Below, in pieces: positions 8,961 to 18,782 of a stretch of 64,000 bases of DNA. The DNA comes from JAWXCE01 sp034440495 (GTDB lineage: Bacteria; Pseudomonadota; Alphaproteobacteria; Rhizobiales; Rhodomicrobiaceae), in assembly GCA_034440495.1 (NCBI GenBank), contig JAWXCE010000034.1, positions 1-64,000 of the forward strand. The letters run 5' to 3'. The number at the start of each line of letters is the position of its first letter. Within the stretch, counting starts at the first letter, position 1. Position numbers and translations under genes: made by a program. Below the pieces are notes generated by a model. It was given only the letters and a program-made list of their open reading frames with translations, did no database searches and was not told the origin of the DNA.

Positions 8961-9839
8961 TTATCGCCGAAGTAAAATCATGAGCTGATCTTCGGGAATT
9001 GCGCGTTCTAGGTTGTTGAAATGGCCAAACGCAATCAGTTCCTCGGCACGCAGGCGCATCATGCCGAGCAGCGAGCGCATGAGTGTTGGGCCGAGTGTCA
9101 CGCAGGCGACACCGGCTTTGCCCAGCGATTTGAAGTCTGGCGCGGGCGTGAGGCCAATGGCAATGCCGAGCGGGCCGTCGACTACACCCACCAGCCGCTC
9201 GATAATCTGAATTTGCTGAAGTCCCGGCACAATCACGCAATCCGCCCCGGCGGCAAAATACGCCTCAGAGCGCTCGACCGACGTTTCAAAGGGCGAGTTT
9301 CCGCGTGGGCCGAGCAGGAAAGCGTCCGTGCGCGCGGCGATGACAGCCGGGATTTTCGCCTCCACCGCCGCCGCCTTCACCGCCTTCACACAGGCAGCCA
9401 TATGCTCCAGCGCAGACATGCCATGCGCGCCATTGCGTCCGCCGTCCGAAAAACTGATGCCCGAACAGCCAAAACTCAGCACTTTGGCGGCGGCTTCTCC
9501 GACTTCCTCAGGGGCGCGATCCAAGACCCCCTCCAAATCGGCGATTAAAGGCGGAGCAAAATTTACCATAATGCGCTCTGTGACAGCCATCAGTTCGGGC
9601 AGCGAGACGCGCTCCTGCGGCTGGTAGCCATTCGACCAGGCGACGGCCGTCGCAGATATGCCGATCACGTCATGACCCGCGTCGGCGAAAATTCGCGCAC
9701 TGGCCACATCCCATGCTTCGGGCACCATGAATGGATCGCCGGAGTGAAGCCTTTTCCGGAGTTTGCGAGCTTTCTCTTTTTGGCTGGTGCCCTGATCCCC
9801 CATGCCAGCAGGATCATCGGAAGAAAAGCCCTGATTCAT
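8961..9839 (-). CDS. Isocitrate lyase / PEP mutase superfamily protein with atypical metal motif
   Basis: The 292-residue protein shows the PEP mutase/ICL fold: VPEAWDVASARIFADAGHDVIGISATAVAWSNG arranged as in the family, AARTDAFL, and GADCVIVPGL. The usual metal-binding stretch D-x-D-x-G-Y-G is replaced by ADLEGVLDRAPEE, and the usual E-D-G loop is SFSDGGR. Many oxaloacetate-decarboxylase-like or uncharacterised members differ here too, so I do not assign isocitrate lyase, PEP mutase or methylisocitrate lyase activity. A lyase acting on a 2-hydroxy or 2-oxo acid is the family expectation. It is first in the operon with the YdcF-like and rhodanese genes. Confidence 0.82.
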   Translation of the reverse strand: MNQGFSSDDPAGMGDQGTSQKEKARKLRKRLHSGDPFMVPEAWDVASARIFADAGHDVIGISATAVAWSNGYQPQERVSLPELMAVTERIMVNFAPPLIADLEGVLDRAPEEVGEAAAKVLSFGCSGISFSDGGRNGAHGMSALEHMAACVKAVKAAAVEAKIPAVIAARTDAFLLGPRGNSPFETSVERSEAYFAAGADCVIVPGLQQIQIIERLVGVVDGPLGIAIGLTPAPDFKSLGKAGVACVTLGPTLMRSLLGMMRLRAEELIAFGHFNNLERAIPEDQLMILLRR

Positions 9840-10033
9840 GATAAATACTCAAAAAAATTTAAGGCTTTGCCGCTCTTAGTGAGAAACTTTGCCCTGCCTG
9901 CCCCGGAGTTTGCCGCCCATTAGCCTTATGTGTCACGAAAATACGGATTTGTCATCTGTGAGGCATGCAAGACGGCGTAATTCAGGCAAGACGATGAAAA
10001 CATTCCCAAGGATCACGGGAAAACGCAGAAACT

Positions 10034-10903
10034 CTATAACTTTGGCGCGAGTTCAAGCGCTATGTAGCGGCTGCTGACCCATCCGACAAAGCCGAGATAG
10101 CGCACGTGACACCAGGTTTTATCACACGCGCCGATTTGCACGACCCCGCTCGCGAAGGAGGGAATAAAGCCGATGTCGGCGGCGGTGTCGCCGGGATACT
10201 CCTTCACAGGCAAAACCGCCGCTATATCGATGTTCACAACCTGAAGCCTGCGGACTGCGGTTGCGTCGTCAGCGAGGTGTCTGCGCAGCGTCCAGCCAAC
10301 CACGCCGTTGTAGCGCACGAGACACCACTTTGCGATGCAGCGTTTTAGTCCCTCCACCTGACGGGCGTCATGCGGGATGAACCCACGGATTGGCGAGGCG
10401 TCGTCCGGGGCATCACGCAAGCTTAAGGGGTGGTCGGCGGTTGCGCCCTCAATCGAGTAAAAACGACCGAGGTACGCGTCTGGCTCAGGCGCGGTCAGGG
10501 GGGCGGTGGGTAGCTGGTCCGTTGAAAAACCAGGAAACGCGGTGGTGGCGGCCGATCCCTCAGAACTTTCAAAGTCTGACGGCGTTTCAACAAGGGTGTC
10601 GCCGGGAATTCTGAGAAAACGACGGAATGCCCAGCCCTTCATGCCGCGAAATGAGATGGGGCACCATTTCTCGTCGCATGAACCTGTAATCCGAAACTCT
10701 TTCGAGGAACCGGGGATGTAAGCTAGAACTTTAGAATTTTTATCAGGAGCCTCGCGCATGTGAAGCGCCGCGCCGGGGGACAGATTTATAATTTTCACCG
10801 CATCGGCGGCATTGCATTTTAGGGCAAACGAGGCCAACGTCACCATGGCCGCAAACAAAGCGCAACCTACGCTCCCGGATTTTTTTACAAGCCGCCCCAT
10901 CAT
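10034..10903 (-). CDS. Secreted protein with three bacterial SH3 domains
   Basis: A signal peptide (residues 1-33, ending CNAADA) is followed by three bacterial SH3 (SH3b) units at about 38-98, 145-212 and 220-287. Each has the pattern L-x-M-R/L-R-x-x-P...V-x-x-I...W-C-x-V/I-x-x-x-G-x-x-G-W: for example ALHMREAPDKNS with WCPISFRGMKGWAFRRFL, PLSLRDAPDDAS with WCLVRYNGVVGWTLRRHL, and WCHVRYLGFVGWVSSRYI. SH3b domains commonly bind peptidoglycan or mediate periplasmic protein contacts. No catalytic domain is present. It stands alone, with intergenic stretches of about 200 bases on each side. Confidence 0.85.
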   Translation of the reverse strand: MMGRLVKKSGSVGCALFAAMVTLASFALKCNAADAVKIINLSPGAALHMREAPDKNSKVLAYIPGSSKEFRITGSCDEKWCPISFRGMKGWAFRRFLRIPGDTLVETPSDFESSEGSAATTAFPGFSTDQLPTAPLTAPEPDAYLGRFYSIEGATADHPLSLRDAPDDASPIRGFIPHDARQVEGLKRCIAKWCLVRYNGVVGWTLRRHLADDATAVRRLQVVNIDIAAVLPVKEYPGDTAADIGFIPSFASGVVQIGACDKTWCHVRYLGFVGWVSSRYIALELAPKL

Positions 10904-11151
10904 AGTCGGGCACCTAACTTTACACCGCTAGAATGCATCAAAAAAAGTTCAATTTCCGCTATATCATTAGAGAGACCTTTAGCCACGTTATTTTGTTAGT
11001 AATGAATGATTAAGGCTGAAATGCAACCCTAGATAGAGTATCCAGCAGTTTCAATCAGCGACACTAACAGATAAGCCTCGATCCTGTGCTGTTAATCTCA
11101 GTTTGAAACCTTACTTGATGAATGACGTTTTTACTGTCTGGGTGAAACTTG

Positions 11152-12378
11152 ATGATTAAATATGCTTTATGGTTAGTGTGCCTGAGTTTAGTATCGCTCA
11201 GCGGTACAACATTGTCATCCGCTCAGGCGGCAAAAGACGCTGTTGCAACGCTTCCCGCTCAGACGCCAGCCACAGAAATCAAAAGCTTTGAGAAATCGAA
11301 CAAACTTTTATCCGCCATCGAAGCTTTGCTAAAGCAGGCTGCGGAAGCGCGCGGGGACGCCAAAGATCTGCCCAGCCGCGAAAAATTCGTCTTTCCCCCG
11401 CTGTGGACGGAGGCCCGCGAAGACCGCGAGCAAATCATTCGTCCGCTGCTGGACGCTGCGTTGGAAATCGTGTCCGACGCTCCTGTCGTGGTTTTTCAGG
11501 CGGAGATAAAGCAAAAACGCCGCGCAATCGGAGATCTTAAAGACAGCATTTCGTCATTGCGCGAGAGGCGGCTTCAGGCTCCGGAATCCGGATTTTTGCC
11601 TGGCGTTGTTACTGATACGCAAAGGTCGATAGACGCTGATATCGTGGCGCTTGAACAGACCATTAAAATTAATGAGGCGTCAATTGACGCGATCCGGGAG
11701 AAGGTGCGCGCCGGTCTGGCCGCGTCTGGCGTCGTCATCTCCAAAGAGCAACTTAATCTTTTACTGGATAGCGTTCTCGGCTCCGACCTGCTGCGGCTTG
11801 TCACAGCGTTTGAGGCGTCGCGCGGAGTGGATCAGCGGCTGGGCGAACTGTTATCCCAGTCTGGCGGTGATCTTAAAGCGGCACGGCGTTACTTCGCAAT
11901 GCACGCCGCGCTTTTCGCCATGCTGCTGCAGGCCCAGACGATTGTGCTGGAGAAAATCGACGGCGACTACATGGTCAAACTGAATGACGTGCTTTCAGGG
12001 ATCAAGTCGGCGCGGGAAAAAAGCTACCAGCTTCTGGGCGGACAAAACCGGCCTGACCAACGGCGCGCGCTGGAGGCGAACGTCAAGTCGCAAAATCTGG
12101 CGGAGAAGGTTGCAACCTATTATAAGGACTATCTGCAGACGCAGCGCCGCTCCATTGCAGAAGCGCGCGACCGCACCATCCATGATCTGGAAATTGCTGA
12201 TAACACTTACGAAACCGTCGAAGCCAGCTTCGAGTTGCGGGCGCTGATGGATGACGCGCGCACGTCATTCGAGGCGCTTTTGCGGCTGGAGGCGCCTGGA
12301 TTTGATCAGGTTTTTCAAAACGAAAGCCTGCGCAAGGAGTTCGAAAACCTGACTGAGAAGCTCGGCCCCTCGTCCTGA
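11152..12378 (+). CDS. Secreted helical protein of unknown function
   Basis: I do not recognise a named family. The protein has a clear signal peptide (about residues 1-27, ending SSAQA) and 380 residues that look almost wholly alpha-helical, with coiled-coil-like stretches at about 115-195 (EIKQKRRAIGDLKDSISSL and onward) and 265-365. There are no cysteines in the mature part that I noticed and no enzyme motifs. The layout resembles the periplasmic helical portions of mechanosensitive-channel or envelope-spanning proteins, but no membrane segment follows. I start at the ATG, not at the TTG one codon earlier. It precedes a polysaccharide deacetylase gene by about 145 bases. Confidence 0.7.
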   Translation: MIKYALWLVCLSLVSLSGTTLSSAQAAKDAVATLPAQTPATEIKSFEKSNKLLSAIEALLKQAAEARGDAKDLPSREKFVFPPLWTEAREDREQIIRPLLDAALEIVSDAPVVVFQAEIKQKRRAIGDLKDSISSLRERRLQAPESGFLPGVVTDTQRSIDADIVALEQTIKINEASIDAIREKVRAGLAASGVVISKEQLNLLLDSVLGSDLLRLVTAFEASRGVDQRLGELLSQSGGDLKAARRYFAMHAALFAMLLQAQTIVLEKIDGDYMVKLNDVLSGIKSAREKSYQLLGGQNRPDQRRALEANVKSQNLAEKVATYYKDYLQTQRRSIAEARDRTIHDLEIADNTYETVEASFELRALMDDARTSFEALLRLEAPGFDQVFQNESLRKEFENLTEKLGPSS

Positions 12379-12523
12379 ATAAGCCATCAAACGTTCACCT
12401 GTTACGAAAAGTCAACAACCCGCCCTCAATCTGCCTCGCTTGGGAAATAATACTTGTCAGTGAACAGGCTCCCTATGATTGTTGTCCTGAGTTAATACGA
12501 TTTTTTTGAGTTGCGGGGGCGGA

Positions 12524-13597
12524 ATGAGGGCAGTTTACATCGCGCAAATGTGTGCGCTTTTCACTCTTCTTCCTCTTAACGCTTATGCAAAAGACTGCGT
12601 CGAGGATGCCGCAACGTCAGGCATTGTCCGCACGATTGCAATCCAGCCAGAAGACGGCGCGCGCTTTGGAAAACTGCAATTCAGCCAAACCGCGCCGCTC
12701 CGTGATAAAGAAGTGATTTTGACTTTTGACGATGGTCCACTCCCTGGCAGCACCGGGCGAGTGCTTGATATTCTCGACAAATATTGCGTAAAGGCTACCT
12801 TTTTTGCAGTTGGACGCATGGCGCTTTTCAACGCTCCAACGCTGAAATCAATTGCGCGGCGCGGCCACACGATCGCGACCCATACGTGGTCACATCAACG
12901 CGATATCAGCAAAATTCCGTTCGATGAAGCAAAGCTCGAGATCGAAAAAGGCTTCGCAGCCGTAAGCTATGCGTTAGGCGCGCCCATCGCTCCTTTTTTC
13001 CGTTATCCAGGTCTGAACTGGTCAGCAGAACTGAACGCTTACATGGCGTCCAGAAACATTAGTGTATGGTCTGTTGACGTTGTGTCGGGCGACACGGTGG
13101 CTGATGTAACGCCAGAACGGCTTGTGGATGACACGATGTCCCGCATCCGGAAAATGGGTCGCGGAATTATCCTGTTTCACGACATCAAGAAAGTGACTGT
13201 AGACGGACTGGAAAACTTCCTGATTCGTCTGAAAGCCGAAGGATATAAGGTCGTGCATGTCGTATCAAATACGTCTTATCTTCCAGACGTTGAACTTCTT
13301 GCAAAAATTAACTTCAAGGATTCGATACGCACTGTTGCATTTACCGGGCAACCTATAGGCGAAAAGCCTGTAATTGATTTGAGCAAGATGGGCGGCGCCG
13401 TTGACTACGCGCGCACGGTGCGTGTTTTTGTAAATGGTGTCTTCCATAAACAGCCCAATCGTCCAGCAACAATCGTTGCAAAACGCCCCCCGGGTAGCCC
13501 AAGGCTTGGCGAAGGCGTAGCGGGGAATGAAGTTTTACTGTCAACCGAGGCTCCTCCAGTTAGTGGTTCTACACAGCAAAAAAATAAGCCCTATTAA
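12524..13597 (+). CDS. Secreted polysaccharide deacetylase (NodB domain)
   Basis: The signal peptide (residues 1-22, ending NAYA) is followed by a NodB homology domain of the carbohydrate esterase 4 family: motif 1 LTFDDGPLPG, motif 2 THTWSHQ with the two metal-binding histidines, motif 3 FFRYPGLN, motif 4 WSVDVVSGD and motif 5 ILFHDIK. All catalytic positions are present, so a metal-dependent N- or O-deacetylase acting in the periplasm on peptidoglycan or an exported glycan is expected. About 110 residues follow the domain, with no known motif. The ATG at 12524 has a G-rich Shine-Dalgarno-like stretch just upstream; a TTG 18 bases earlier is the alternative. Confidence 0.93.
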   Translation: MRAVYIAQMCALFTLLPLNAYAKDCVEDAATSGIVRTIAIQPEDGARFGKLQFSQTAPLRDKEVILTFDDGPLPGSTGRVLDILDKYCVKATFFAVGRMALFNAPTLKSIARRGHTIATHTWSHQRDISKIPFDEAKLEIEKGFAAVSYALGAPIAPFFRYPGLNWSAELNAYMASRNISVWSVDVVSGDTVADVTPERLVDDTMSRIRKMGRGIILFHDIKKVTVDGLENFLIRLKAEGYKVVHVVSNTSYLPDVELLAKINFKDSIRTVAFTGQPIGEKPVIDLSKMGGAVDYARTVRVFVNGVFHKQPNRPATIVAKRPPGSPRLGEGVAGNEVLLSTEAPPVSGSTQQKNKPY

Positions 13598-13882
13598 TAG
13601 GTTGGCGTACGCCTTATTAAACCTTCAAAGTAAAAGAAACCACACAATCCAGCCAGCCTAACCGAACCCCGCAGACCGGTTAGCTGTATATTTTATGGCG
13701 CTTAACGTATTAAAGGCTGGAATGTGTGGCTCCGCTGGACAATGCCCAACAAGTGCGCTTTCAGTTCAGATCCGGACACATCTCGATGATGTCGTCATAC
13801 TTCAGGCCAAACTGTTCCTTGAGATCACGTAGCGCAAGCGTTACCAGTAGTTGACAATCCTGCGCGCCAATTTCCCCCGCTT

Positions 13883-16149
13883 ATGTCTGATCTGGCGCTG
13901 AAAACGGGCGATGTCGGTCGATTGAAGGATTTGCTATTCGGCGAAGAACGCCGTCTCCTTTCGGAAGTCCAACAGCTTGTCACACGACATGACGAACGCA
14001 TCGGCACGGACGACCGGCTTCAGCAAAGCGTCTCGCACATCATCGCACTGGCCCTGCGCGACGTACAGATCAAGCAGCATGAACAGCTCGCCGCCACCAT
14101 ATCGCCGCTCGTCATGGCGGGCGTTAAACGCGAAATCCTGAACTCCCGGAATGACCTCATCGACGCTATGCACCCGATGATGGGGTCGATGATGTCGGCT
14201 TATGTAACAAATGGCCTGCGCGATTTCCTGCATCAGACCGACCGCCGCCTGGAAAGCGGCCTATCGCCAAGGCGATGGCGGCTGCGTATCAAAAGCGCGC
14301 TTACCGGAGTACCTGTTCACGAGTTGGTTCTCCGCGAACGAAATCTGGTGAAGGTTGTGGACATTTTGCTGCTAAAACGCGGCTCAGGCGTGCTTGTCGA
14401 CCGCGGGCAAGCCGAGCCGGACGAGGCCGGTGCGCCAAGTCAAAATCCGGCGCTCCAGAGCGGGATGCCTTCCGCCATCACGGATTTCGCGCGCGAAGCC
14501 TTCTCCGACGGCAAGAGCGAGCTACGCACCCTCGACATTGGCAGCGCCCGTATCTTCCTGCGCAGCTCGCCAGCCTATCTGGTGGCCGTAAGATGCGTTG
14601 GGCAAACGAGTTCTGGTGCGGAGAAAAAAATTGACCGCGCCGTGCTGCGCGCTTTTGAGGATTACTCGGACGCGCTATCGGCTGCGCGCGCGACGGATCG
14701 GCCGTCCGCCGTGTGTTGCCCGCCCTCGCCGACTGTTTGGCCGAAGCGCTTGCACCGGACATGGCGGATGGCGCCGTGCGTGGTGGTCGTCTACGCTATG
14801 TCATGACCTTAGGGGCGCTAGTCGGCCTCATGGGCTTTGCGACGGTCGGGCGGCAAATCGTCAAAAGTATGGAAGTATCAGCCAAACAACGTGAGATCGA
14901 AACGGTCGCCGCCGAAGAGTTTAAAGGTCTTCCGATAGCGGTGCGTCAGGAGGCAAGCGGCCGAGGGTTCGTGGTGTCGGGCGTCGCGCCGTCACAGGAT
15001 GCCGCCATCGCGCTGAACCGCGCAATCCAGGAAGCGGCGCGGCCTGTTCCCGTCACCGTCAACCTCATAACCGGCCTCGTCACCTCGACAAACGAGATTG
15101 TAGGCGAAACCCTGAATGTGGTCACGGGCGTAGCGGACGGTACGGTGCGCGGTGTGGTGAACACGGTCGATAAGACGACAAGAACTGTTGTCAATCTGGC
15201 GGAAGACGTGACCCAGACGGCGGTCAAAACCGTGGACGGCGTTGTCAGGACAACCGCCGATGTCGTTACGCAGACAGTTGGCGCGGTCGAAACACTCACC
15301 AAACATCTCGGCAGTCTGGAGCAGTCGCTTGCGGTGGCTGCGCCGGACGGCCAGATCGTGAAACTGCCAAAGCCGATCGCGGAATTGCCGCAAAGGCTTG
15401 CCGAGACTGAAGACCGCATTAAACAGGGTGCGGCCGAGCGCTCGATCAGCGATCTGGACGGTCGGCTTCAAACCCTGAAACAGCAGTTAAGGGATAATCT
15501 TGGGGCGCCGGATGACGCCGAGTCGGCAAAATTGCAGCGCCAAGTCGCCTCCCTGCAAACCGATATCGAGGCCGCGCGGTCGCGATTGAAATCCAGATCG
15601 GGCGCGGATGCGGGGGCCAGCCCTGAAGACATGAGCGCGCTTTCCATCAAAGTCGCCGATGTCGAGCGCGACGCAGCCGTGGCGCCGTTCAAACGCCAGG
15701 TCAAGACCTTAAGCGATAGTTTGCGCGTTTTAACCGCCCGCGTCGGCGGCGGCGATGCTGCGCGGGACGATCAGGACGAACGCCAATCGAGGAAAGCCCG
15801 CAGCAAAGACGATGGCAATGCGGGTAAGGACAACTTCGATCTGGCGGGAGAACTGAAAAGATCGCTAACCGCAGGACCAATAGATGCTGAACCCTACAGC
15901 GCAGAGGCAAGCGTGCGCGATCTGGCGGCGCGCGTGAAAGGATCTGCGATAGGGCCGAAGGTGAATGGCAGGGCTATGGGCGCGTCTACTTCCACTCCAG
16001 TTGCAGCCAATGGCGCTACAAATCCTGTTCAAGGCGTTGGCGATAACACGCAGAGTGTGTTGACGGGGGTGACGCTACCCACGAGAGTATGGTGCGGTTT
16101 TCGAAGGAATTTCAGATCAGAATGCTGGGCCGACCTCTGGCTTTTGTGA
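13883..16149 (+). pseudogene. OmpA-type envelope protein with BON-like domain, frameshifted
   Basis: The first frame (to about 14700) encodes a region typical of certain OmpA-family proteins: helices with ISPLVMAGVKREILNSRNDL, DAMHPMMGSMMSAYV, LSPRRWRLRIKSAL and ELVLRERNLVKVVDILLL, then a roadblock-like beta region. At about 14700-14706 one base appears missing; the continuation VRRVLPALADCLAEAL is in the next frame. That frame has a membrane helix (YVMTLGALVGLMGFATVG), a BON-like unit (GFVVSGVAPSQDAA), then a long T/V/D-rich repetitive stretch and coiled coil to the stop at 16149. No OmpA peptidoglycan-binding domain is seen at the C-terminus, and the last 20 residues look out of frame. It lies directly before a damaged kinase-regulator pair. 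Confidence 0.7.
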
Positions 16150-16307
16150 TGAATAAGGAAGACCTAGCTCCGGACGTGACATTCGACACTCCGGCCCATC
16201 TGTTTCCCGCCGGCCTTAATCCGGTCAAAACCAGCGCCAAATCCGGGATGAATGTGCGGGCCGCATTCCTCGGCTTGGTGCAAGCCATCCACAGGATCGG
16301 GCTGTGA
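16089..16307 (+). CDS. Small unrecognised reading frame overlapping the kinase start
   Basis: A 72-residue frame beginning ATGGTGCGG is open through the stop at 16305-16307 and overlaps the GTG start of the kinase gene (GTGA). I recognise no family. Its start lies in the region where the upstream OmpA-like frame is lost, so it may be the displaced C-terminus of a damaged gene and not an independent protein. The overlap with the kinase start suggests that the two were once translationally coupled. Confidence 0.3.
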   Translation: MVRFSKEFQIRMLGRPLAFVMNKEDLAPDVTFDTPAHLFPAGLNPVKTSAKSGMNVRAAFLGLVQAIHRIGL

Positions 16308-17852
16308 GCGTGTCCATCAACGAAAAGGAACTGTTGCGCTCTGCGGCGCGCCCTGTCGATGACGGACATATGGCATTCGCGGCGCTTGATAGCGCTCTTG
16401 TGGCGCGCTGGCAGTACGGGGCGCTTGCCGAATGGATACCGCTCGAACAGCCCATCTGCTCCGTAACGCCTGCTTTCATAGGCCTTGAGACTGATCTGCT
16501 AGCCATGCAGGATGATGCGAAAACGACATTTGCCCTACCCAAAATCGGCCTCAGCGCGCTGAAAGTTCAGGCCGACAAAGTCTCGATGGAAGTTTTCTGG
16601 CGGAGTTGCGACGAAACTTATCTGCTTGTTATCTCGCGCCTCGGCGCGCCGATGGAGCTTGAGTTCGAGCTGACCAAGCAAATTCGCGCCCGCCGTATAG
16701 CGGAGGATAATTACCGACTTGCCAAAGAAAAGACGATCGAGAAGCAGCAACTGATCGACCTTGTGATCGACTATGCGCCCGCTGCCATCGCCATGTTCGA
16801 CCGGGAAAAACGTTATGTTTTCGCAACCAGACGATGGTCGGAGGATTTCGGGCTGGGACGGGAGCCGCTGCTCGGCTGATCCTACAAGGATATTCCGCCG
16901 TTTGCTCACGCGCCCCATCTGGCGCTTCTTGATGAGTGCCTAAGTGGCGCGCCAGCGGCAACCGGCGTGGCTCCAATAGAGGTCGCCGATGGCCGTCGCG
17001 AGTGGGCCCGCTTCGATCATCAGCCATGGCGGCGAACCGATGGCGGCATTGGCGGCGCCATTGCCTTTGGCGGGCTGTTGACCGAAACCGTCGAAAATCG
17101 CCGCGAGCTTGAAAACCGCAACGCCGATCTGGTGCGCGCTAACGAGGAGCTTGAGGGGTTTGCGTCCATTATAGCGCACGATCTGAGCGCTCCCTTGCGA
17201 GCCATCCAGTATGCTCTGGACGAGGCGAGAAAGTCCCCGCAGGAAGCTGGCGACCATACACGTAGAGCGCTTGCTCACGCCCGGCGGATGGAAACCATGC
17301 TCTCGGATTTGCTGGACTATTGCCGAGTTGGCGGCCAGCGCGCGAGTTTTGCCGAGATTGACCTAGTCGGGCTTGTGGGAGAGATTATTACGTCGCTCCC
17401 CGGCGCGGACAGGTTCGACATTCGCGTTTGCGGGGCGCCGGAGGTGATATCCGCCGCCATTGCACCGCTTGATCTTGCCTTGCGCAACCTTCTCGATAAC
17501 GCCATCAAGCATCACGACTGCGGACACGGCGCCATAACGATCAGCGTCGTAAATTGTGCGGATGTCTGGGAGATCACGTTGGCGGACGACGGGCCGGGCA
17601 TCGATCCGGCGCAACATGACGCCGTCTTCAAACTTTTCCAGAAAACGGCCGCATCGCGAGAGACGCCAGGAAGCGGCGTTGGGCTCGCCATCGTTAAAAA
17701 AAACCATCGAAGCACAAGGCGGCGCGATTTTACTCGTTTCCAATCCCGGCGCCCGACGCGGGTCGACGTTCTGTATTTCGCTACCGAAAAGCCAGCAAAG
17801 TGATGCAACTTTGCACGATCAAGAAAAACTAGGTTTTGTACACATATTGTGA
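16304..17852 (+). pseudogene. PAS-domain sensor histidine kinase, UGA-interrupted and frameshifted
   Basis: The 5' part holds a sensory segment and the start of a PAS domain (LVIDYAPAAIAMFDREKRY). At 16877-16879 an in-frame TGA interrupts the phrase PLLG-stop-SYKDIPPF where PAS proteins usually have G-R-S; a CGA-to-TGA change would explain it. The same frame then continues with HisKA (ASIIAHDLSAPLRAIQ, phosphoacceptor His), the N box (LALRNLLDNAIKHH), the G1 box (LADDGPGIDPAQ) and the G2 box (GSGVGLAIVKK). A run of eight A residues near 17695-17703 shifts the frame; the normal ending TIEAQGGAILLVSNPGARRG lies in the next frame and runs to 17852. A FixJ-type regulator follows. Confidence 0.85.
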
Positions 17853-17965
17853 AATTTATCAGTTGATACACTTAAAAGTTGCAGCCTAAATGCTTTTTTT
17901 TTCTTCACCGCTCCTGCCTGTCATAAACTTTTGCTCGTTGAGGTTGTATAGGCGGAGAAAATAAT

Positions 17966-18631
17966 ATGAAAACCATCACTTTTGCCCGCTTAAAGCCCGC
18001 CCCTAACGCCCTGTGGATTTACGTTGTCGACGACAATGCTGACGACCGGCGCGCGGTTTGCTCGATATTCGCTTCGGCTGACGTGAATGTGCGCGCGTTC
18101 GACGACGGTCAGAGTTTTCTCGCATCTCTCGACAGCCTTAATCCCGGCTGCGTTGTGCTGGATGTGCGAATGCCGGGCATCGACGGCCTGTCGGTTATGG
18201 AGTTTTTAAGCCGCCGCCGGCCGGATTGGCCCGTCGTCATGATGTCGAACCAGAGCAGCATCCCAATTGTCGTGCGCGCCATGCAGCGGGGAGCGCGGCA
18301 TTTCGTCGACAAGCCTTGCGACGGTGCACGCCTGAAGGATGCCATTGCGGAAGCTCAGTCGGTCAAGCCGAAGGATAAGCCTACAACTCCAAAACATCGC
18401 CAGCCTTTATGTAAATTAATCACGCCGCGCGAGATGGACGTGCTGCGCCTTTCGCTACTCGGTCAGCAGAACAAATCGGTCGCATATGCTCTCGGCATCA
18501 GCGAGCGCACCGTCGAGGTGCATCGTGCGTGATTGATGCGACGTCTTGAGGTTCGCAGCTTTGCGGAACTGATACGGAAAGCGGTCGAATATGGCGTTGA
18601 CGACCAGCAGGCGCTTTCGCCTCACATGTGA
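17966..18631 (+). pseudogene. FixJ/LuxR-type response regulator interrupted by an in-frame UGA
   Basis: A receiver domain (WIYVVDDNADDRRAVCSIF, phosphoacceptor Asp in VVLDVRMPGIDG, FVDKPCDGARL with the conserved Lys-Pro) is followed by a LuxR-type helix-turn-helix (ITPREMDVLRLSLLGQQNKS, GISERTVEVHRA). At 18530-18532 a TGA falls where the family has Arg (EVHRARLMRRL). The frame beyond it continues with RRLEVRSFAELIRKAVEYG to a TGA at 18629-18631. A single C-to-T change from CGA would account for the stop. The truncated product would lack the last recognition-helix residues. It would pair with the kinase encoded just upstream. Confidence 0.88.
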
Positions 18632-18659
18632 CCCGATCGTGAAACAGAATCAGAACAAA

Positions 18660-18730
18660 TTTGGGACAGTTTTAAAAAGTGGTGCGCCTAGACGGACAAA
18701 TCTCGAACGAATTGTTTGAGATTCTGACCG
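18660..18730. other. Candidate oriT / relaxosome-binding region
   Basis: Just upstream of mobC there is an imperfect inverted repeat: a 9-base left arm AATCTCGAA (18699-18707), a 7-base loop and a right arm TTTGAGATT (18715-18723), with one G-T position. Origins of transfer commonly carry such a repeat beside the nick site and next to the relaxase operon. The site could equally be an operator for the mob genes. No nick site consensus could be recognised. Confidence 0.35.
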
Positions 18731-18782
18731 AATGGAACGCTGTTTTGGAGCACCGTGGGTCATCAGACCCGGCGGTGCCGCC

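Noticed and set aside
13760..13862. A 34-codon minus-strand open stretch ending LKEQFGLKYDDIIEMCPDLN and TGA
   Set aside because: It looks protein-like but is bounded upstream by a stop and has no start codon, so at most it is the end of a lost gene. I did not annotate it.
18680..18710. A second tRNA 3' end as the left att site
   Set aside because: TGGTGCG and TCGAAC look tRNA-like, but the intervening bases cannot form a T-arm, so it is not a tRNA fragment. It is kept only as a weak att candidate.
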